Of a DNA stretch of 64,000 bases, positions 61,324 to 64,000 are shown piece by piece. This DNA comes from Aquila chrysaetos chrysaetos. Taxonomy: Eukaryota > Chordata > Aves > Accipitriformes > Accipitridae. Under the pieces are notes generated by a model. It ran no database searches. It worked only from the letters and a program-made list of their open reading frames with translations, and was not told the DNA's origin. The position numbers and the translations under genes were made by a program. Each line of letters starts with the position of its first letter. Position 1 is the stretch's first letter. The stretch is taken from the NCBI RefSeq assembly GCF_900496995.4, contig NC_044007.1, positions 76,918,742-76,982,741 on the forward strand. Direction: 5' to 3'.

Positions 61324-64000
61324 CCTGTATAGGACAGCAAGGACTGGTTCAACTCAGGAAAACAGGGAAAACACTGGACTACAACAGAAGGCTGGAGAAT
61401 AAAGTCATCCTGCCTGGACACTATGGGCCTGGGGATGATTTCTTTTCACAGCTTCATTTAGCCTCTCTATTTCAAGAATTATTTTGTTTCAGTAGCACAT
61501 TTATGTCCTAATAAGCCAACTTTTAATAATTAGCAGCATTTTGGTGGGTTTGGTTGGCACACTTAAAAAAAAAAAAAAAAAAAAAGAAGAAGAAAGAAAA
61601 ACTTTAGTTTCACCTCAGGACCAGCTGACTCCTGGTCCCTTTAATCAAACAGAAAACAAGCTCAGCCCACCTCCAGGGACACAGATATATACTAAAGAGG
61701 GACTTTTGTTTTTTTAGAACAAAAGTAGAAATGAATGGAATATGTTACCTAGGCAACAAAACATCTGCAGCAGTGGTAAATGACACAGAAAGCTGGCCAG
61801 CAGGGAATGAGTCTGGTGACAATGTCAGCAAAAGAAGCAAGACTTCCCCTGTAGTAGAAAGAGAATAAAATAGAATATTCCAGAATTCAGCAAACATTTT
61901 AGAAATAAACCCCAGCTAATTTTATCTAGAGGTAAAAAGATATAAAACTTACTTCACTGCATTGTTGTACATCTTTGTCTACAGTAATGTAAGGCTATTT
62001 TCAAAGGACATCATTCCCTGTAGTTATTTTAATCACTTAGCAGTCCTTCCAGGATGCCCATCAGTGTTAGGCACAGCTTCTAATACTGAGGGGTGTGTGT
62101 GCAGAAATAGTGTAACCTAAATAATTATTTTTAAACTACGTTCCCATTAAAGTCAATGCCAAAGTTCCCATTAACTTTAGTAAGGTGAAGATACCAGTAC
62201 TTTAAGACCATATTCACACTCACTAAGCTCTGGGGAAGGCTTACATTTAGGAAGGCTGGCTTTATCAATGACTTAGGCCATGGCTGAGAATCATTTCCTT
62301 TCTGTAATACCCTTTTATAATATCAGGGGGTTAAGTTAACACTACTTTCAACTTCTGAATATTTTCTACCTTCATACCTTTCAAATGAGTTCAGAAAAGC
62401 AGTTCAAAACCAACAAGAAAACATGTCATTATGGGGGGGAAAAAAAAGGAGTTTCTATGACTAAGAAATGAAAAGATTTCATACTTCAAGCCACTTGCAC
62501 ATATAATGAGACTGGGGAAAATAAAAAGGCAAAATTTATTTTATCTTGGCATTGAAGCTAAAGAACTATTTGAACAGAGGAGCTATGACATATTCAGTGT
62601 CACATCTGTTTATCCGTATGTGGTAATCAAGGGGCTTGTCAGTGCTATGTGTCAAGACTATATCTGTGTGTTGATGGGTGTGTGTGGGAGGTGTGCGTAT
62701 ACATACAATAAAAATAAGCGGAACAAAAGAAGACAGCTTTGGATGTGTAACATGGATAAGGTGATTGACAAAAATAAGGTAAACAAAGGACAGAGAAATC
62801 AAATTTATATCATTTTTCTATTTACCACATTCAAAAATAACCCATATTCATGTGAGAATGAGATTGTAGAAATGGAGACAGATAAAAACAGCCTGTCAGG
62901 TGGTGACATAGCTAGGTAAGTTAAGACCTTACAAATTTTAATAAGCATGTTGGCCCTGTACAAATTCTTTTTAAGATAGTGACAAACCTTCTGAAAGGAA
63001 TTAAGATGACATTTTTAATACTGATTATATCACTTAGAATTAGGTATATGCCAACGCTCCCTTTCTCCCCCCCAGAACTCCACTCAAAACAAACTGAAGT
63101 CTGGCATCTACCTGCATATAAAAAACATTCATTATTAGCAGGTAGGCAGAGATTACAGATGACTCTTCTGTCCTTAATGTCCACTTATTGTACTTGTTGT
63201 TGGACTAGAGAGACAATTTAGAGATGGTGTACAATGAGGCAACTGAGAGACTGTTAGTCACACTGAGCTCTTCAGTTGAATTTTTTTGCTATAGCAGTAC
63301 GGAAGCAAAATTGGTGCTGTGTCAGTTCACTGAATGTAAATCATACTGAAAGAAGGAAAATGTTGTTATAATGCAACCCCTAGGAATAGAGAAGATCAGA
63401 GATGAGGCAAGAAAAAATTCTAACAAGTATGTGATGAGCAAACTTTCAAACTCTGCACAATCTAAATCTACCCTCCCTGATCAGTAACTCCTTCTGTGGT
63501 GTGTCATCCTTGGATAAATCCATCCAACCTGACTCTGCAGTCAGCAAGGACATTTAGCTACTGGGGACCCTCTTCTTTCCTGTGTGTCACTTTTTTCTGA
63601 GAGAGGGCTTGGGGCTGGGGGAGGTGAGGAGGAAGGTGCTGACTGATGAGAGCAAAATCATGAAGGTCTGCCTTTCTTTTTTAATTTTTTAGTTGAGCAG
63701 ATGGTGTCTCAGTGAAAGAATTTACCCATTACTTTTCAACCCATTGACAGAAGACCAAATGGATTCCTTAACTGTCTCCAATCGTACACCTACCCTATTC
63801 AGCTAAGCAGCCAAGTGCCAAAATACAGATATTAAGCTCAGCTCAAAGCTTGTTGAAATCAGTGTAGGACTTTCTACTGAATCAGTGCTCTCTGTATCTG
63901 CCCCAACATGAACATAACTAAACAAATATTAACAAACATACGCAAGAATTATTCCTAAAAACGTGGTTGTCTAACTATCTACTTAATTGTTCATGAATGC
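61324..64000. other. AT-rich unique DNA, no gene seen
   Basis: There are an A21 tract at 61565-61585 and an ancient-repeat-like fragment at 62143-62186. A 137-codon frame at 62506-62919 has no recognisable motif and is lysine/asparagine-rich, as expected of AT-rich chance frames. Confidence 0.5.
62143..62186. repeat. Ancient amniote-repeat-like fragment
   Basis: The words CCCATTAAAGTCAATGCC and TTCCCATTAACTTTAGTA recall an old interspersed motif (CCATTGAAGTCAATGG-type) that I know to be frequent in bird, turtle and crocodile DNA. The two halves form an imperfect inverted repeat. The identification is from memory and tentative. Confidence 0.25.

Noticed and set aside
62506-62919. 137-codon + strand frame
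   Set aside because: The composition is that of AT-rich chance translation; it has no motif and no supporting signals.

Overview
The window looks like vertebrate nuclear DNA from a bird. It is AT-rich, mostly non-coding and low in CpG. It carries a 3'-end fragment of a CR1 LINE (30.82-31.18 kb) with the usual ATTCTATGAT-type tail. It also carries four solo retroviral LTRs of two families that I recognise as typical avian ERVL-type LTRs. The LTR repertoire fits a neoavian bird better than a galliform, but this rests on memory of the families and not on a search. I see no prokaryotic gene organisation. Nearly all of the open reading frames are chance frames, and the longest ones lie inside GC-rich LTRs.

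Layout. 0-8.15 kb: AT-rich unique DNA with a few exon-like blocks of low confidence. 8.16-9.03 kb: GC-rich solo LTR, + strand, 5-bp target duplication CAATG. 9.04-16.15 kb: unique DNA with a G-rich simple repeat at 11.04-11.11 kb and a pair of hairpins at 14.07-14.16 kb. 16.16-16.73 kb: solo LTR of a second family, minus strand, duplication GTAAC. 18.17-18.21 kb: a short LTR-end-like fragment with a 9-bp hairpin. 19.82-20.41 kb: solo LTR of the second family, + strand, duplication AACCT, with a perfect CRE next to its TATA box. 20.4-30.1 kb: nothing clear. 30.11-30.63 kb: a possible 3'-terminal exon on the minus strand. 30.82-31.18 kb: CR1. 37.29-37.68 kb: a CpG-rich block that reads, on the minus strand, like a decayed U5 end plus tRNA-Lys-type primer-binding site of a class II (ERVK-like) provirus. 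37.7-55.2 kb: unique DNA with a triple CCAAT array and hairpins at 43.15-43.40 kb. 55.26-55.46 kb: the best exon-like block in the window (minus strand, open across 67 codons, strong splice-like ends). 55.90-55.96 kb: a G33-CGCGC-A16 tract. 60.23-61.32 kb: a second, longer copy of the GC-rich LTR, + strand, duplication TGGAC. 61.3-64 kb: unique DNA with an ancient-repeat-like fragment.

No confident protein-coding gene, tRNA, rRNA, miRNA or CRISPR array was found. The region is best read as intergenic or deep intronic bird DNA. The firmest results are four solo LTRs with exact boundaries. All have perfect 5-bp target duplications, which match the ERVL-type integration footprint. Candidate exons are reported as hypotheses: splice-like pairs around short open frames occur by chance in a window of this size, and I could not run a homology search.
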